A stretch of 64,000 nucleotides of DNA from Kordia algicida OT-1 (GTDB taxonomy: Bacteria; Bacteroidota; Bacteroidia; Flavobacteriales; Flavobacteriaceae): NCBI RefSeq assembly GCF_000154725.1, contig NZ_DS544873.1, positions 2,024,713 through 2,088,712 of the forward strand, in the 5' to 3' direction. The notes beneath the pieces are model-generated. The model did not search any database and was not told the DNA's origin. It saw nothing but the letters and a program-made list of their open reading frames with translations. The number at the start of each line of letters is the position of its first letter. Position 1 is the stretch's first letter. This document shows positions 63,257 to 64,000 of the stretch, piece by piece. A program made the translations under genes and the position numbers.

Positions 63257-64000
63257 GAACTGAATTAGAAACTATTGCATCTATAGAAAAGTATATTTTA
63301 AACGTACTTTCTGAAACCGAAACAAAAGCATTTGAAACGCGCATGGCAACCGACTCCGATTTTAAAAACGATGTTGAATTACAACAACAATTGGTGCATA
63401 GTTTGGAACGAATTTCGTTACAAAAAACCATTCAAAATGCACATAAAACCTATCTCTTTTGGAAATTATTAAAACTCATCGGAATGATTGTAATTCCGTT
63501 GTTGTTGGCACTTTTAAGTTGGTATTTTTGGAACGCTTCCGCAGAAACGACGCAGCAAGTGAAAACGATTCCAACGAATGTTGAACAACAGATTTCCACA
63601 GAAAAAGAGCAAGAAACTTCTGTTATCAAAGAAATGGAAGAAGAAGCAATTCCCAAAAAAACTTCCATTGAAAAACCGCCCGTGATTACGCCGAATGAAA
63701 CTACTGTTTTTGCCGAAAATATTGTTGTGAATCCTGCGGATGAAATTACTTCGGAAGTTTTTAGTATTCTTATTGAAAAAGATACCATTGTAGAAACGAA
63801 AAATGGGATTGTATTCTTGATTCCTGAGCATGCTTTTGTTGACAAAAATCAAAACATTATCAACGGAAACGTACAACTCGAAGTAAAAGAAGCTATCGAT
63901 TCACATACGATTATGACAGCAGGATTGGCTACCTTTTTTAATGATAAACCTCTGGAAACTGGCGGCATGTTTTTTATAGAAGCAACTCAAAACGGACAAA
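63253..64000 (+). CDS. Probable anti-sigma/membrane partner of the ECF sigma factor (partial)
   Basis: 249 codons are visible before the window ends. The cytoplasmic part (1-70) begins MRTELETIASIEKYILNVLS and continues KAFETRMATDSDFKNDVELQ, resembling a zinc-less anti-sigma helix bundle. One membrane helix follows (about 75-95, IGMIVIPLLLALLSWYFW), then a long Glu/Thr/Lys/Pro stretch and a start of a strand-rich outer domain (KDTIVETKNGIVFLIPEHAF). It overlaps the sigma gene by 4 bp. The outer domain may sense a signal. Confidence 0.7.
   Translation, partial: MRTELETIASIEKYILNVLSETETKAFETRMATDSDFKNDVELQQQLVHSLERISLQKTIQNAHKTYLFWKLLKLIGMIVIPLLLALLSWYFWNASAETTQQVKTIPTNVEQQISTEKEQETSVIKEMEEEAIPKKTSIEKPPVITPNETTVFAENIVVNPADEITSEVFSILIEKDTIVETKNGIVFLIPEHAFVDKNQNIINGNVQLEVKEAIDSHTIMTAGLATFFNDKPLETGGMFFIEATQNGQ

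Noticed and set aside
1-64000. Prophage, insertion sequences or integrative element
   Set aside because: No transposase, integrase, phage structural gene, tRNA or attachment-site duplication was seen.

Overview
The window is AT-rich chromosomal DNA of a Bacteroidota bacterium, most likely a marine member of the Flavobacteriaceae. Supporting signs are a type IX secretion sorting tail, SpII lipoproteins, TTTG / TAnnTTTG promoters (for example 33350-33380), AraC regulators fused to TPR domains, DUF2911, DUF4290 and TIGR03643 proteins, and Gly-Gly-leader RiPP precursors of the Bacteroidota class I lanthipeptide type. The genus could be Kordia or a relative, but that is a guess. No transposase, prophage, tRNA or CRISPR array was seen. 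Most of the window is housekeeping DNA with several accessory islands.

Layout. 1-2562: a partial vanadium-haloperoxidase/PAP2-like lipoprotein, a DUF2911 protein and an internally deleted aquaporin. 2713-14093: a long co-directional set built around light and DNA repair. It holds a TetR-like regulator, an ABC1 kinase, a flavin reductase, an SDR/DUF2867 protein, a divergent cryptochrome, two small unknowns, folE, another SDR, TspO, an SRPBCC protein and a CPD photolyase, and ends at a fasciclin lipoprotein. TTGTTTAAC-type motifs recur before the first gene, before folE and before the fasciclin gene, which suggests one regulon. 14373-25985: a tandem-OmpA protein, murA (Asp in place of the fosfomycin-target Cys), DUF4290, DUF493, a secreted cyanophycinase-like peptidase, a TPR protein, gyrA and clpC. 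26161-31643: two STAS-like paralogs, hutH, two duplicated TlpA-type lipoproteins and a Cys-rich RiPP precursor.

31685-44652: NAD(P)HX repair enzyme, then thrA-thrB-thrC behind a strong promoter, a Thr/Ile-rich leader peptide and an attenuator-like terminator; then gcvT, an epimerase, an S41 protease, a secreted coiled-coil protein and a YebC protein. 44653-45680: a decayed Cys-rich peptide gene and RNase P RNA. 45844-53284: dnaX, miaE, a beta-barrel protein, ppx-ppk1-sixA and pdxH. 53472-56305: four small RiPP precursor genes in a row below a membrane-anchored TPR/AraC regulator, three of them preceded by the same 20-bp element. 56318-59286: rnz, a small protein, and pyrB-pyrR.

59655-62491: a secreted lipoprotein with a zincin-like HEILH motif and a small secreted partner, followed by two broken copies of the same pair of which only tail fragments and partner genes remain. 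62708-64000: an ECF sigma factor and the start of a probable anti-sigma or membrane partner.

The least explained parts are the RiPP array with its shared upstream element, the decaying zincin/partner cassettes, and the repeated operator-like motif of the light cluster. Identifications rest on reading the translated sequence; no database search was run.
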